Translations under genes and position numbers: made by a program
Origin: Cannabis sativa
Taxonomy: Eukaryota; Streptophyta; Magnoliopsida; Rosales; Cannabaceae
Direction of reading: 5' to 3'
Assembly: GCF_029168945.1 (NCBI RefSeq)
Contig: NC_083608.1
Location: 22,958,136 to 23,022,135, forward strand
Length of the DNA: 64,000 nt
Notes under the pieces: generated by a model
What the model was told of the DNA's origin: nothing
What the model saw: the letters and a program-made list of their open reading frames with translations, nothing else
The model's database searches: none
Shown here: one piece after another, positions 53,841 through 64,000 of the stretch
How the letters are laid out: each line of letters opens with the position of its first letter
Position numbering within the stretch: the first letter of the stretch is position 1

Positions 53841-54365
53841 TTAAAAAAAAAAATTATTTAAACTAAATGTTGTCTGAGTCAGTTTAAGCTTTTTCTAGTT
53901 GCCGTTTGGCATATGCAACTAGTAAAGATTTTAGTAGGCCCTCTATATGCATTTCTACCTCAAGTTGCATGGGAGAGTATAAGCTGATTGTGAATGCATG
54001 GATAATCAAACTAATATATAATTGGTATCATTACAAAAAATTTTACTTTTAGTTACAATAAAATTTATAACTAATTTAAATTATTATTCTTATATTATAA
54101 CTAAAAACTCTGTTACAAATTTTAGTTACAAAAATTATAATTTATTATGAAAAATGTACTCTAAGTCACAATATATATTTGTCGTGACTAAAACTAAATC
54201 AGTTACAATTTATATTTAAATATTATATTTTTGTTACAAGTAACATTTTATTGTAACAAAAATCACATTTATATCATAAAACTTTATGTTGTAATTGCAA
54301 AATTGTTACTAACACTAATTTATTTTAATGAGAGAGGCAATATATAGTTCGAAACTCAACAAGTG
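53841..54365. other. AT-rich spacer with GTTACAA repeats
   Basis: From 54025 the sequence CATTACAAAAAATTTTAC is followed by repeated GTTACAATAAAATTT-like units in both orientations. This resembles another CACTA-like terminal region, but I could not find a second end. An 8-bp inverted repeat CTAGTTGC / GCAACTAG is at 53895-53922. Confidence 0.35.
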
Positions 54366-54601
54366 GAACGGTTACATAACTAACAACAAAATAAAATAAA
54401 TTATTATTATTTTATGTCTCCAATAATAAATTAAAATAAATAAAATAACAAATTCAAATGAAGAAAAAAAACTATATGTATAAAGAAATGTTTAATTTTG
54501 TTTTAAATTGTATATAGAAAAAAATTATACATAAGAATGGAATATACATTTGATTTATTAGGTTTTGAAATATATGTGTATTATATCATGTATTAGATTT
54601 T

Positions 54602-55698
54602 GGGATATTGGAGGCTAAACCACCTGAACTCTACGGTTTGTAATACTTAACCACAAAAATTGAATTTTTGGCGGCTAAACTACCTAAACCCTGGTTTTGT
54701 TTTGCTCTGCACACCTCCGTCCAAAAATCACAGTTAAGTGTCACGGTAGACTGTTCACGTGTACACACTTGTACACGTGAAAAATTTTAAGTGGTCCACG
54801 TAATATTAGTTTTAAAAAATAATTATAAATATTAAAAAAAATTAAAAAATCAGATTAAAAAAATTAATTTTTTTTTACTTTTTTTTCCGTTTTCTTTTTT
54901 TTTTCCTCTTTTTCTTTCTCTTTCTTCTTCTTCTGCCATTCTTCTTCCTATCGACATTACCAGTAATAGTGCTAGTACTGCTACCAGAAATCAGTATCTC
55001 AAACACCTTAACAAGCTTTCTCATAAAATCTCAAAACACATCCTTAAAAAGCCAACCTTTGACGATCCTAATTTCAATACACTACGGTCTCAAGCCCCTT
55101 CCCCTACTCCTCCGCCGCAGACCCAGACCCAAAATAATCTCCAACCCCAACAGCACCAACATCAACCTCCCGTCTACAACATCAATAAGAATGACTTCAG
55201 AGACGTGGTTCAGAAGCTCACTGGCTCCAGCCCACGAGCGATTCCCAGCGCCTACCTCCGCCTATTCATCAACCCAAGGCAACAAGCTCCAGACTCTAGC
55301 GGATACGTCCTCCGCCCTTAGCGCACCTCACCAATCGGCCCCCACCTACCCTGCTAAATGGCAGAAGAAGAAGAAGAAGAAGAAGAAAGAGAAAGAAAAA
55401 GAAAAAGAGAAAAAAAATAAGAAAAAAGAAAAAGGAAAAAAAAAGTAAAAAAAAATAAAATTTTTTAATATGATTTTATTTTTTTTAAAATATTTATAAT
55501 TATTTTTTAAAACTTATATTACGTGGACTACTTAAAATTTGCCACGTGTACACACCGTAGCACTTAACTGTGATTTTTGGACGGATGTGTGCAAAGCAAA
55601 ACGGAACCAGAGTTTAGGTAGTTTAGCCACCAAAATTCAGTTTTTGTGGTTAAGTGTTACAAACCGTAAAGTTCAGGTGGTTTAGCCGCTAATATCCC
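54602..55698. mobile_element. Pack-MULE-like element (1.1 kb) with ~340-bp TIRs and captured gene fragment
   Basis: The arms 54602-54940 and 55353-55698 are inverted copies of each other. The left begins GGGATATTGGAGGCTAAACC and the right arm reads GGGATATTAGCGGCTAAACC inward; both continue through the CCACCTGAACT, CACGTG and purine/pyrimidine tracts to TCTTCTGCCATT. The flanks TTAGATTTT and TTAGAGTAA share 6 of 9 bases and fit a decayed 9-bp target duplication, as expected of Mutator-like elements. The 412-bp core is a host gene fragment. There is no transposase. Confidence 0.8.
54941..55321 (+). pseudogene. Captured VQ-motif protein gene fragment
   Basis: The core of the Pack-MULE-like element reads in one frame: RNQYLKHLNKLSHKISKHIL, then a Pro/Gln-rich stretch, then PPVYNINKNDFRDVVQKLTG. 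The FxxxVQxLTG motif defines VQ proteins, small plant cofactors that bind WRKY factors. The LKHLNKLSHKISK segment and the NKNDFRDVVQKLTG context resemble the VQ9/HAIKU1-like branch. No start codon remains, and a stop follows 31 codons after the motif (TAG at 55319). GC content is clearly higher than the surroundings. Expression from the transposon is possible but not shown. Confidence 0.85.
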
Positions 55699-55921
55699 TT
55701 AGAGTAACTATTTTTTTACTTTAAAATTTTAATTGTATATAAAATTTTTAAATTTTTTTATAAATATGTGTGGATTGGATTGGTTTTTACATGTCAACTA
55801 ACATCCAATCTGTACAATTCCAATCCAATCCAATCCGCACAAGTGCGAATATCCGCACTTTATTGGATTGAATTGGATCGTGTAGATTTAATTGAATCGA
55901 CTATTTTATGAACACCCCTTC

Positions 55922-57534
55922 TAACTACTCTAACCAATATATCATTGGTACTTATTCATTTTTTTTATTATAATTTTTTTTAAAAGAGATTTTTTTATTA
56001 TTATAATTATTTGTCAAAAATATTATCATTCTTCTCGTCACTTCTCTCTTTTTCTTCTCCCTCCCTCTCTCTCTTTAAAAGTTTTTAAAAGTTGCTCCTC
56101 AAATTAGGACCCAAAACTGTAACCAAAACTAAAAAAAAAATACACCAGAAATTGAAACTCAAAAATTCTCTAATATGGCAAAGTCAAAAAATAATACAAA
56201 AAAAGTTTTTGTACATCTCTCTCCTCTCAAATCATATCCACCAAAAAAACTTTTGCATTGTTCTTTGACTTGGCTATTAAAAAACTTTTGAGTCTCAACT
56301 TTTATTTTTCTTTTAAAAGAAAATATATATCAAAACTCTTAGTTTTAGTTACATTTTCTGGTCCTTTAATGAGTAACTTTTTAAGAGGGGGGGAGAAAAA
56401 GAGAGAAATGATGAGAAGAATGATAGTATTTTTGACAAATAATTATAATAAAAAAAAAATAATATTAAATATGGACATAAGATAAAACAATAACACATTA
56501 AAAAAAAACTCAACATAGTCACTTTTAATACCTTTACTGAAGCATTATCCAATACAAAATATAAAAATAAAACATTTATTGTGACGCATATTTTATATCA
56601 TACTATATTATAACTCAAATTTAAATTACTTTTTATTATGCTACATACATATGATATTTACATCACAATTGAACATACCATTAAAATATATTTTTTATTC
56701 ACATCACTTATTTACATCTCATACTCCAAGTATTAAATTGCTTTCTTAGTGCATCTGTACTTCAACTAGTCAAGGACACTTCATTGAGCTTCTTTAAATC
56801 GATTAACTTTACAAGCTAAACTGAACTTATTTATCGGTAATTAAATCTTTTGAGACGTGTAATAAATTGAGCATCTAATTTCCACTATCTGAGAGATAGA
56901 TCATTTGAGTTTTTATCTCTTTCATTTCTCAAAGAGAAATTTACGGCACAAATACCTAAGTTTGAGTTAAATATGTTGTTTCGCACTTCTCTCCAACCCA
57001 ACAACCCCAAACCTTTCAAGTTTCAACATCTCAGACGATGATGTTTTCCTTCACCTTTTAAAATCTCCATGTATCAAAAAATCTCTTGTTTGGGCAGCCC
57101 TGCTTTCACCCTAGGAGAAAAACCAATTTAAATTCCGACAACTAAAAATGGAAGTGAGCTCAGCGTGTGAATCTTTCCAAAATATGAAACAAATATTGTA
57201 TACATTGATTGAACGAGACCACAAACCAAACTGGTGACCAATAATCATTGATCATATTTATTGTCCTTCCAATAGAAATGAGGGGCTCTTTCCTCCTAAA
57301 AACAGGAAGTCTTGTTATAAAACCACAAAATGAAGAAGATAAAAAATTCACACTACACCTTTTCTTTCTTTTCTTTTTTTTGTTTTTGTTCTTTTCTTTG
57401 TTATTCTCTAATAGGTGCTCTCAGATGTTAGAAGACCATTATACAAGGTTGGAGAAGAAATTATAGGTAAGAAGATTACCATGACAACAACTAATAATTA
57501 TGCATATGCAGTCAGCTATATCATGCAATGACTG
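55922..57534. other. Intergenic region right of the hAT-like element
   Basis: AT-rich with poly-A/T runs; no gene recognised. The last 200 bases (57360-57530) are T-rich and would be downstream (3') sequence of the ABHD18-like gene. Confidence 0.5.
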
Positions 57535-60294
57535 TCACAATGAAGACTCATCCTTCCATTGTAATCTATTCAGCCCGTCAACAATGGCTCTGCGAAACTC
57601 ACCATTGTGGAGAAGGAAAGATGAGACATGGCCACCTGTGACCCATCTCACTTCTGAACCGGGCCAAGCCTTTTGAAGCTCTAGAACAGAGTGTTTTGGA
57701 ATGTATCCATCATCCTGAAACATGATTGCAACAAAAGAGTAAAGTTGGAACTAGTATTTACTTTCAGCAATTGTTCTAAGAAGATTCTTTGCTTCTAGAC
57801 ATATTTTCATATTAAGATTCAATAAAAGAATGTATTATTCGAATTATTGTCACATGTAGGAAAACCCCAATTAAGCCAATGCCACAAGCTATGGAAATGT
57901 ACCAATGTGAATTTCTAGATACTTACAGTCGCAGCAACAAATATTACAGCATTGGGATTTTTTGGTATTGGAAAGCGGGTGACATCTGTGTGAGACAAAA
58001 CATTTCGCATTCGTTCTTTGACCTCCTCGAGAGTCATTGCAGCATGCTGTGCTGCAAGTTCCTCTCTCAGTGCTTCCCATGCAGTTGCATGCTTTAGTAT
58101 TCCCTCACAGAATGCCACAACAGCAGAGTGTGGAGAGAGAAAAGGAAGGGTTGCAACAGGTGTAGGGTGCAGTGATCCAACCATTGCAGCATGAACTCCT
58201 CCTAGTGTTTATAAATATTAAATTTAACGCAAAAAAAAAATGTCCCTCTCTGGGGTGACCATCACAAGAATAGTTTCACAAGTTCGAAATAGTATCCGTT
58301 TACACCAACTTGATAAGCTTGACTTTTAATGGAGGTTAAGTTTTAAGGCCACAAATTTGATAGTAAAAAGCATGAAGTTATTTTGACTATAAAACATAAC
58401 CATTAAGAAATGACAAAACCAAAAAACTCTTACCCATACTGAGTCCACAAACACCCATCTTGCCTATTCCTTCTTCTGAGTCTAACCAGTGTAAGAGACT
58501 GCGTGCTTCTCCAATGGTTGCACTTCCTAATAAAAGCAAGTCACTAACACACAAGAGTCTTGCACCACGCTGTAGTGAAGGACGCCTTTGTCCATAAAAG
58601 GGGCTGCAGTACATTTTTTACCTTCAATTAAACAAAGTAAATAAAGGTATATTTTTTTCAGTTCTAAAGAGGTTATGCAGAAGTGACTCAAGTAAGTTGT
58701 ACCTCTCAAGTACCATAGTTGCAATATTTTCCTTCAACAATGGCCCTCCAAGACGTAACCTCCTTTCAAATGTATGATCTCCAGTTCCTACAAGTACAGT
58801 AGTTTCCAAAGGGTTCCGCTATTATGAAGCAAATTTAAAAGTTCTTCGCAATTTGCAAAGTCAAGTATGGCACAGCATTGAGCTTAGGCAAGAAAGACTA
58901 CTTCGCAAAGAGTAAAACATAGACCTTTCACTAAAAATCACTTTGAAAATGGTTTAGTTTTCACTGGAGCCCAGTAAGTAGTCAGTAACCAACTAAACCG
59001 TAACAAATTGAAGACCATTCCCCAAGCAATAATGTAATCACAAAGATATTGCCAAAGGTTTGATTTTCATATTTTCTGTATACAAGAATTGACTAACAAA
59101 ATAGTTGGAACGAGGAACCAAAGCACTAATCTCAGTTAAAATTCTCCAAGTTTTCACAACTATAAACTGAAAATAAGATACTATCATTAACACGTGAGCC
59201 AAAAATAATTAACAAGACAGCAGCACCAAATAATCTTATTCTAACCAATTATCAAATGTCATACTTAAGCGTGATTGCTTTACATTTATATTATCTGTGT
59301 TGAAGAACGAAACTAAAAAAAAAAAAGAATTGCTGTTTCAATTAAAAAAGAAAAGAGTTATACTAAAATACTGATCAATATAAATGAACATATTCCCTAT
59401 CAAACCAACTGAACAGGACAAGTCACAAAACAAAAGAAGGCACTAATAACAAAATTATTATTTGGTTAAAACCTTTAGCTGTAAATAATCAGAAAGCAAT
59501 CTCCTCTGGAAAAATGAACTTGAAAACCAATCTCATGTGTGCAAATATCTACCAATTAACAATCTTTCTTCAAATTCTTGTTTATACCCAGTAATCAAAA
59601 CCTAAAAGTGGATACATTTTGACATAAGAAGCAAATGAACAACACAATGAGAAGAACGCAAATTCAGTGATTTTCCCCACAAGGCAATGATAATGTCAAG
59701 TATTTCCTAACAGGTTCTAACAAAAAAAAACCCAATCTATCATTCACGTATTATCATAACTATAACAAACTTACACGTCTCAATTTAACTCCATTAAAAA
59801 AATAAAACTATCTTCAGCATGATGACTAAGTGAATCAAGAAAAGAAGAAAAGTCCCCTCAATTCTTAAACAGTTTGGAGTTATGGAAGGGAGTGAAAAAA
59901 AAAATACCATGTTGATACCTGCAAGGTGAACGACACAGGCCATCCTGTGAGATGGAACTCCTTTTGGGGTGAGAAAAGCAACTCTTGCATTGTGACACTC
60001 AGGAGGCAATGCACTAAGAAGTTGCTCATCGCATGAAGTCCTAAAGACCCCTTCTCTTAAACAAGCCGTCCTGCTTTCCCAGACTGTTTTCCAAATGGGT
60101 TGAATGGAAGTGGGAGGCCAATTCTGGCCAGCCATGTCTGGAAACAACTGCGTAATCATCCTCTCCAGCAGCTCAAGCTTTGAACCACCCCACCCTCCAG
60201 AGAAAAATGGTGGGCTTATCTTTGATCTGTGCATCAATGCACCATAAACATGGTCCACCACATAATGGAGCAATCCCAGATTAACTGTAACCAT
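57535..60294 (-). CDS. ABHD18-like alpha/beta hydrolase (DUF2048), five exons
   Basis: The exons on the minus strand are 60294-59919, 58787-58703, 58603-58434, 58201-57927 and 57714-57535, all with GT-AG borders and consistent phase, giving 361 residues. The start MVTVNLGLLHYVVDHVYGAL and the end (LNRLQWKDESSL) fit the plant ABHD18 family in length and position. Motifs are GTGDHTFERRLRLGGPLLKE, ESPFYGQRRP, the nucleophile elbow GVCGLSMGG (Ser), a later Asp in AATDDGYIP and His in VTGGHVSSFLLHNGEFRR. This gives a plausible Ser-Asp-His triad. The family's substrate is poorly known in plants, so I assign none. Intron 1 is the largest (about 1.1 kb). The gene looks intact. Confidence 0.9.
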
Positions 60295-60913
60295 TCTAAC
60301 GACAAATCCAGAAATCTATAAACGAAAATTTCTGAAAATGGGGAACATAAAAAAAATAAAAAAAAAAAAAAAAAAAAAAAGGGTTTTGAAAGAACCCCAG
60401 AAGCTACAAATATATTATTAATCCCAATCCACCTTCGGAACCTTAAATTCTTACAAATAGATAATGGTCTATTACCGAATTTTGGAGGAAAAAAGATTTT
60501 TATAATATTTTTGCATAAAATAAGTGTAGTCCTGTATATGTTTAGATCTGAAATATCCCTACTGTTGTCGAAACAATAGAAAGAAACAGAAGAGGAAAAG
60601 AATTATATACATAAAAAGAATAAGTAAAAATAACTAGATTTGAAAGAGTGTGAAGATAAAATGAGTAGTCAGAGACACAGAGGATTAAGAGGAAGGAGAT
60701 ATCGAGGTGTCGATCAAAATAATATTTGTTATATGAAAGAAGAAAGAGGATGAAGAGAAGAGGTAAATAGAGATATTAAATTAATTTAAATAAATAAATA
60801 AAAACAAAATATTGGAGACAAGGTGGCTAGGTGCCAATCAACAAGAAGGATATACCTGCGATGGACTGGGCCCTCTTAGCATTTCTCCCATGATATCTAT
60901 CCCTTAGGAGAAG
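60295..60913 (-). other. 5' flank of the ABHD18-like gene
   Basis: Upstream region with a long A/T homopolymer (A-run on the plus strand, about 60358-60380) and AT-rich sequence. It probably holds the promoter and 5' leader. I see no clear TATA box. Confidence 0.45.
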
Positions 60914-61662
60914 TAGGGGTGTTCATCCGATCCAATCCGCACTTTTTTGGTCAAACAACCTCCAATCCGCATTAAGTGTGGATTTCATATTTTGGATCCA
61001 ATCCGATCCGCATAAGAGTTTAAATCCAATCCAATCCAATCCGCAATAGTGCAGATTAGATCGGTTATTTTGGATCGATTATTTTTTTAATAATAAATTA
61101 TTTAATATTTCATAGAAAAAAAATTAAAAAAAAAAAAATTATTGTTTCTTAATCTCCAATAATAATCTATTTCCATCTCTATTTATATATAAATTAAACC
61201 AATATACATATATATCAATATATATTTACTTATCTTTAGATTTACACTAAAATATATATGTATCTAATTACTAAAATAAATAAGCTAGTATATATATATT
61301 TAAACTTTATGTGCATGTGTCTATGTGAATAAGAATTATTTTTCTTGTATTTTTATTACAAAATAAATAAAATGCACCAACTCAATATATTACTAAAAAA
61401 GATTAAGAAATGAGAAGTTTGTGTCTTTTTTTAATTAATATATATTACATATTATAATTTTTTAGAAATATATATAATTAAGTGTGGATTGGATTGGATT
61501 GGTTACTTTTTGAGGTCAAACAACATCCAATCCGCACAAGTGCGGATTTTAGATTTTTCAATCCAATCCAATCCGCACAAGTGCGGATATCCGCATTTTG
61601 CGGGTTGGATTGGATTGGATTGCGCGGATTGGATTGGATCGGATACTTTGTGAACACCCCTA
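60914..61662. mobile_element. hAT-like non-autonomous element 1 (749 bp)
   Basis: Perfect 12-bp terminal inverted repeats TAGGGGTGTTCA / TGAACACCCCTA, flanked by AGAAG on both sides (60909-60913 and 61663-61667). Both subterminal regions are packed with GGATTGGATTGG or its complement TCCAATCCAATCC, and with GTGCGGAT repeats. The middle is AT-rich and non-coding. Confidence 0.82.
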
Positions 61663-61667
61663 AGAAG

Positions 61668-62907
61668 TAGTGGTGTTCACAAAATTAGGGGTGCTCGTAA
61701 CCGCTTAAACCGTCCACACCGCACTCCAACAAAAAATACGGTTTGAAATTTTTTATCGTGCAGTCGCAGTTTGAATTTTTCTTAAACCGTGCAGTGCGGT
61801 ACGGTTTGCAGTTTACGATTTTGAATTGTTAATATGCAGGTTCAAACTGCACCACACCGCATATTATAAAAATACCAATTTTTATATTTATTTAGGTCCA
61901 ATATGTGAAGGCCCAATCCAAGCCTACTATTATTGTATTGTTAAAACTTGAAACTTTTTTTTATATTTATTTTCAAGCCTTATGATATTTTTGACAAGTA
62001 TTACTCAAGCTTTGTTGTATTTGTCATAATTTAATTATTTAGTGATAGTCCAAACTGTAGAAACCAACAGCACCGCACTGCACCGTACTATTTTTTGCAG
62101 TACGGTTTTTACGGTTTTTTAGTTTCACGGTGCAAGTGAAATTTAGGAAATTGAAAAAATCGCATGTGCAGGTTGGTTTAAAAATATAATAAAAAATTGC
62201 ACTACCCGTACCGAAAAAACCCCTACACAAAATAGCTAAACTAATCAAATTCACAAAGTAAGGATATTCACATTTGTCTGGATTGAATTAGATTGGAAAA
62301 TTTAAAATCTGTACTTGTACGGATTAGATGTTGGTTAACATGTAAAAGTAAGTGATCCAATCCAATCCACACATATTTATAAAAAAAAATAAAAAATTAT
62401 ATATACAATTAATATTTTAATGTAAAGAAAATATTAATTTAAAAGTCTAATACATATAATACAATTATATTTAATTCAAAACTCTATAGATGAAATGTAT
62501 ATTCTATTCTTATATATAATTTTTTTCTACATACAATATAAAACAAAATCAAACATTTATTTATACATACAATTTTTTTTTCCTTTAAATTTATTATTTA
62601 TTATTTGTTATTTTTATTTATTTTAATTTGTTGTTGAAGACATAAAATAATAATAATTTGTTTTATTTTGTTGCTAGTTATGTGAAAAAAAAATATATAT
62701 ATTTTTTTCATAAATATTAAATAATTTAATATTAAAAAATAACCAAACAAAAATAACTTATACAATCTGTACTTTGACGGATTGAATTGGATTAAATTTG
62801 AGCTATTGTGTGGATTAAATTAGATCCAAAACATGAAATTCGTACTTAGTGAAAATAAAATGCACTATAAGAAAAATAGCACAGATTAGATTGGATGAAC
62901 ACCCTTA
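61668..62907. mobile_element. hAT-like non-autonomous element 3, interrupted by element 2
   Basis: It begins TAGTGGTGTTCA and ends TGAACACCCTTA, diverged forms of the same terminus, with GGATTGAATTGGATT-type subterminal repeats. It is the relative of the copy split by the Pack-MULE. Element 2 sits 18 bp inside its left end. A target duplication for this outer copy is not clear. Confidence 0.65.
61686..62225. mobile_element. hAT-like non-autonomous element 2 (540 bp), nested
   Basis: Flanked by a perfect 8-bp target duplication CACAAAAT (61678-61685 and 62226-62233), the size made by hAT transposases. Ends are TAGGGGTGCTCG and the complement of TAGGGGTTTTTTCG. Subterminal repeats are of a different type from elements 1 and 3 (CGGTTT, CCGCAC and GTGCGGT units). 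There is no coding capacity. Confidence 0.85.
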
Positions 62908-63515
62908 ATGAAATTGGTGGAAATTAAAGATTTTGAAACAATATTTAAAAAAATTTGGCATGTCTCTATTTGCCTGTTTTTTATGGTATTTTTATCTCTT
63001 TGAAACATTTTTATGATATTGAGTTTATCATATTTTTGTAACAATTATTTAGAAAGTCCATATTTTATATTTGGGCACCTCCCTATGAAAAATATTTTTC
63101 CCTTTCCTTAACTTATTTTATATTAATTATATTTTTATTAATTAAAAATAAAAAAGACAAATATATCATTCAAAAATATATAAATAAAAAATAATTTTAT
63201 GTTCTAACAATAATAATTTAGTCAAATTAAGTCAAATTGATTACCTTTTTTGATTATGTAAACAAAATAAAATAATTCTGATTTTCTTCCCGGTCAGTTT
63301 AGTAAACAATAAAATAAAATATCGTTTCTGATTATTTTATATTTTAACTCAATTCATTTCTGATTATTCTGATTCTAATTACAGACGTGACATAAAAGTG
63401 TAAACTTTAATAAAATCCCAAAAAAAAAAAAACAACAACAATATTATTATTATGTAATAAAAAGTGTAAACTTTAATATATATGAAATATAAAGATAGAA
63501 GATATGAGGGTATAT
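62908..63515. other. 3' flank of the P450 gene
   Basis: AT-rich intergenic sequence downstream of the P450 stop codon. No other feature is recognised. Confidence 0.5.
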
Positions 63516-64000
63516 TCATAATGGCAATTGACTATGCCTAGCCTTGAGGACACAAACCAAGGAGTGAGCCCTAGGTAGGGTCAGGCCAGGTCCCTCAGAC
63601 ATGTCAACAATTCCATCTGTTTTCAAATCAAAGCATTGAATTATTGAAGCCAAACTTGTATGAACAACTTGCAATCCAAGAGTAGTTCCAGGGCACCCTC
63701 TTCTTCCACTCCCAAATGGCAAAAGTTGAAAATGTTGTCCCCTTACATCCATATTCTTAGCATTATTACTTATTTCATTCTTGTCATCACTGTAAAATCT
63801 TTCAGGCTTGAACTCAAATGGGCTTTCCCAGTGATTTGGGTCCCTGCTAATGGCCCAAACATTGATCAGCAGTCGAGTTTTTTCTTTAATCTCATAATCA
63901 TCAATACTGCATGTTTCAGAAGCTTCTCTGATTAATATTGGGCCAGGTGGGTGAAGTCTTAGTGTTTCTTTAATTATAGCTTGAATGTAAGGAAGGTTGG
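63516..64000 (-). CDS. Cytochrome P450, CYP93-like, C-terminal part (runs off the edge)
   Basis: About 161 residues of a microsomal P450 monooxygenase are visible; the N-terminal two-thirds lies beyond the window. In order: the K-helix ExxR in [12 protein letters not shown], the PERF region [12 protein letters not shown], and the heme-binding loop [13 protein letters not shown] with the cysteine ligand. The end [20 protein letters not shown] fits the CYP93 family (flavonoid and isoflavonoid hydroxylases and flavone synthase II relatives). The specific reaction cannot be told from this part. The frame is continuous to the edge without an intron, and the stop is at 63516-63518. Confidence 0.88.
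   Translation of the reverse strand, partial: NLPYIQAIIKETLRLHPPGPILIREASETCSIDDYEIKEKTRLLINVWAISRDPNHWESPFEFKPERFYSDDKNEISNNAKNMDVRGQHFQLLPFGSGRRGCPGTTLGLQVVHTSLASIIQCFDLKTDGIVDMSEGPGLTLPRAHSLVCVLKARHSQLPL

Larger units (their letters stand above)
54366..55921. mobile_element. hAT-like non-autonomous element, 5' truncated, split by a Pack-MULE
   Basis: Segments 54366-54601 and 55699-55921 together match, in reverse orientation, the element at 61668-62907: for example GTTACATAACTAACAACAAA, and ATAAATATGTGTGGATTGGA against its complement. The right end is TGAACACCCCT, the family terminus. The match breaks exactly at the ends of the Pack-MULE-like element, giving an empty-site comparison. Confidence 0.65.

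Overview
This 64 kb window is plant nuclear DNA, most likely from a dicot. The evidence is spliced genes with GT-AG introns, plant-type LTR retrotransposons primed by tRNA-Met or tRNA-Asp, a Cassandra element carrying 5S rRNA-like LTRs, plant L1-type LINEs whose ORF1 has a DUF4283-like domain, and ordinary plant genes (a PGIP, an ABHD18-like hydrolase and a CYP93-type P450). The sequence alone does not fix the species. Most of the window is transposable elements. Only about 4 kb is host gene.

Left third (1-25.7 kb): a Ty3/gypsy element on the minus strand (1221-7203) has its pol cut by another LTR-type element that runs off the left edge. Next is a last-exon-like fragment of an unidentified gene, and just past its stop codon sits a three-layer nest. 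Cassandra (7455-8014 plus 25348-25711) was split by Ty3 element A (8015-25342, minus strand). Element A was in turn split one base inside the end of its LTR by Ty3 element B (9263-19897, plus strand). The A and B insertions have perfect 5-bp target duplications (CATGG, CTAAC), so their order can be read directly. Both are Athila/Tat-like. A has lost most of RT and all of RNase H and integrase. B keeps every domain but with broken frames.

Middle (26-46 kb): a decayed LINE (27.2-32.6 kb), a degenerate RPA-like zinc-finger/OB fragment that may be of Helitron origin, then a probable CACTA-type DNA transposon (34.1-43.7 kb). The CACTA-type element carries a fragment resembling a SUMO-activating enzyme subunit 2 gene and hosts a coding-intact LINE and a 114-bp SINE with perfect 17-bp target duplications. 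A fold-back MITE and a 690-bp tandem duplication follow.

Right third (46-64 kb): a very young Ty1/copia element (46306-51386) has identical 273-bp LTRs with non-canonical TA...TA ends and sits inside a MITE. The host genes follow: an intronless PGIP (52464-53471, plus), a five-exon ABHD18-like alpha/beta hydrolase (57535-60294, minus) and the 3' part of a CYP93-like P450 (63516 to the right edge, minus). Between them lie a Pack-MULE-like element that captured a VQ-motif gene fragment, and several hAT-like non-autonomous elements with GGGTGTTCA termini. The three genes show no shared pathway. I found no CRISPR, no operon and no convincing new protein system. The notable content is gene capture and nested transposition.
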